Source: an uncultured SAR86 cluster bacterium
GTDB lineage: Bacteria > Pseudomonadota > Gammaproteobacteria > Magnimaribacterales > D2472
NCBI GenBank assembly: GCA_902602185.1
Contig: CACKPV010000006.1
Coordinates: 1 to 43,343, forward strand
Reading direction: 5' to 3'
Length of the DNA stretch: 43,343 bases
The position numbers and the translations under genes were made by a program. Below are positions 41,942 to 43,343 of this stretch, piece after piece. Numbering within the stretch: the first letter of the stretch is position 1; every line of letters begins with the position of its first letter. The notes beneath the pieces are model-generated. The model did no database searches, had not been told where the DNA came from, and saw only the letters and a list, made by a program, of their open reading frames with translations.

Positions 41942-43343
41942 CTAATATGATTTATAGTCTATCACTCTTATTGCATCTGAATGTCTTTTTGAAAACATCC
42001 CCGAGATTACAACAAATTTTAATGGTTTTTTTCGATTTAAAAAGGATTTAATTTTTTTCTTTATTTTTACTAAGTTAGAATTATTTTCAATTATGCTTCT
42101 AAGGTAGAAGCTTTGCACTGATCCAACCATGGATAACTGCCTATGCACAATTTTGCTATTAGTAAAAGCAAAAATTGGTATGTTAGCTGGTTTTGCATTT
42201 GAGACTACATTAGCTGTGTAACCGCTCCTAGTAATCGCAATAATACCATCTGCATTAACAGCTTCAGCTAGGTCCTTTGCTGTTTTTCCAAGATGCTCCC
42301 AATCACCTCGAATTTTAAGTTTAGTTTCATATCCCAAAGTTCTGAACCTTTCTGTTTTTAAAGCAATTGATTTTAAAAATCTTACGCATTCAATAGGGTT
42401 CTTACCAATACTTGTTTCCCCGGACAACATCATGGCATCAGCACCTTCATAAATAGTATTTGCCACATCGGTAACTTCTGCTCTTGTGGGTGTAGGTTTT
42501 TCTATCATTGATTCTAATAAATGTGTTGCCACTATTGATCTTCTGCCCCACTTAGCACAGGAATACATAATTCTTCGCTGAACATTTGGTAAGTCAGCTA
42601 AATTTGTTTCAATGCCTAAATCACCTCTCGCAACCATAATAGCATCGGATGCTTTGGTTATTTCATGTATATTGTCGAGTCCTTCCCCATTTTCAATTTT
42701 TGAAATAATTTTAATTTTTGATTTTTTTTTGTCTAATATTTTTCTCAGTTGACTAACATCTTCAGGAGATCGCACAAAGGATAATGCAATAAAATCAACA
42801 TCGTTTTTAATTGCAAAGTTAATATCTTGTTTATCCTTTTGTGTAATCGATGGCAGATCTATTCTGACACCTGGCAAGTTAACACTTCTTTTACTGCCAA
42901 CCGTTCCTCCATCTAGAACTTTGCAAACTAAACGATCATCTTCTTTATTTAAAACTTTAAAATTTATTAAGCCATTGTCAACTGAGACTTTTGAACCTTT
43001 TTTTACACTATCTATTAACCCACGATAGTTTATTTTAATGGAAGAAGTTTCGACATCTATTTCATCTCGAATAGTTAGAGAAACAGTTTGCCCAATCTTT
43101 AAATCAAGTGCTATTTCTCGATCTCCAGTCCTTACTTCCGGACCTTGAGTATCAAGTAGTATGGATAAAGGTCCAAGTTTTTCATCCTGTTTATTATTAA
43201 TTTTTTTTATGATATTTATAATTTTTTTCGCACCAGCATGTGTTTCATGTGACATATTCAAGCGAGCAACATTCATACCAGCTTGATATAACTTATTAAT
43301 CATTTCTGAGGAGCAAGTAGAGGGGCCAATCGTGCAAATAACT
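41942..43343 (-). CDS. pyk: Pyruvate kinase, N-terminus beyond the window
   Basis: The frame is open to the window edge: the last codons read VICTIGPSTCSSEMINK, the usual pyruvate kinase opening, so an internal ATG at 43303 is not the start. Further motifs: AGMNVARLNMSHE, LLDTQGPEVRTG, the active-site KIISKIENGEGLDNI, AIMVARGDLGIE, and DAMMLSGETSIGKNP. A C-terminal allosteric-type domain with ADGIIAITRSGYTANVVS is present. It converts phosphoenolpyruvate and ADP to pyruvate and ATP. Fewer than about ten residues are missing. It leads the sugar operon seen here. Confidence 0.95.
   Translation of the reverse strand, partial: VICTIGPSTCSSEMINKLYQAGMNVARLNMSHETHAGAKKIINIIKKINNKQDEKLGPLSILLDTQGPEVRTGDREIALDLKIGQTVSLTIRDEIDVETSSIKINYRGLIDSVKKGSKVSVDNGLINFKVLNKEDDRLVCKVLDGGTVGSKRSVNLPGVRIDLPSITQKDKQDINFAIKNDVDFIALSFVRSPEDVSQLRKILDKKKSKIKIISKIENGEGLDNIHEITKASDAIMVARGDLGIETNLADLPNVQRRIMYSCAKWGRRSIVATHLLESMIEKPTPTRAEVTDVANTIYEGADAMMLSGETSIGKNPIECVRFLKSIALKTERFRTLGYETKLKIRGDWEHLGKTAKDLAEAVNADGIIAITRSGYTANVVSNAKPANIPIFAFTNSKIVHRQLSMVGSVQSFYLRSIIENNSNLVKIKKKIKSFLNRKKPLKFVVISGMFSKRHSDAIRVIDYKSY

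Overview
The window is AT-rich and gene-dense, with gaps of mostly 0-100 bp and many 1-20 bp overlaps. It encodes a Gram-negative cell envelope: a TonB-dependent receptor, a type II secretion system, lipoproteins, and an outer-membrane phytase or glucanase lifestyle. Content and compactness fit a streamlined marine gammaproteobacterium, possibly SAR86-like. That placement is inference; no rRNA is present to confirm it. I saw no mobile element, CRISPR array, prophage or rRNA.

Layout. 1-1.8 kb: a truncated acyltransferase and a divergent glycerophosphodiester phosphodiesterase. 1.8-8 kb (minus): a TonB-dependent receptor, beta-propeller phytase, DedA protein, two small membrane proteins, HIT hydrolase and UMF1-type MFS transporter. 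A TetR regulator diverges from the receptor across a 129-bp spacer holding a palindrome. 8.7-11.7 kb: a Pit phosphate transporter, divergent from a PPK2 polyphosphate kinase and Ppx/GppA phosphatase pair. 11.7-21 kb (minus): a type II secretion operon in canonical order gspC-D-E-F-G-H-I-J-K-L-M. 21-23.5 kb (minus): a PhoR/PhoB-like two-component system that runs straight into gspC. 23.6-27 kb: two divergent acyl-CoA synthetases. 27-30 kb (plus): YqgE/AlgH, gamma-glutamyltransferase, a 29-residue membrane microprotein and the prepilin peptidase gspO. A strong hairpin terminator and tRNA-Gly(TCC) follow. 30.2-33.3 kb (minus): four tandem paralogous exported proteins, each with two copies of an unfamiliar domain of about 100 residues. 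33.3-37 kb: a PhoD-like phosphatase, a small Cys-containing secreted protein under a triple operator, an alpha/beta hydrolase, a CinA-nucleotidyltransferase fusion and an isolated bL33 gene. 37-43.3 kb (minus): pyruvate kinase, a sodium/sugar symporter, a GH3 exo-glucanase and glucokinase.

Two themes tie the genes together. The first is phosphorus: organic phosphate is opened by GDPD, phytase and PhoD-like enzymes, free phosphate enters by Pit, surplus is cycled through polyphosphate by PPK2 and Ppx, and PhoBR probably senses the supply. The second is glucose polymer use: a secreted GH3 enzyme releases glucose, the symporter imports it, and glucokinase and pyruvate kinase feed it into glycolysis. 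The type II system could export the hydrolases.

The best candidate for something undescribed is the four-gene tandem family at 30.2-33.3 kb (eight divergent copies of one domain). Next come the two microprotein genes, the triple operator at 34.73 kb and the terminator-like hairpin inside the phytase signal-peptide coding region.
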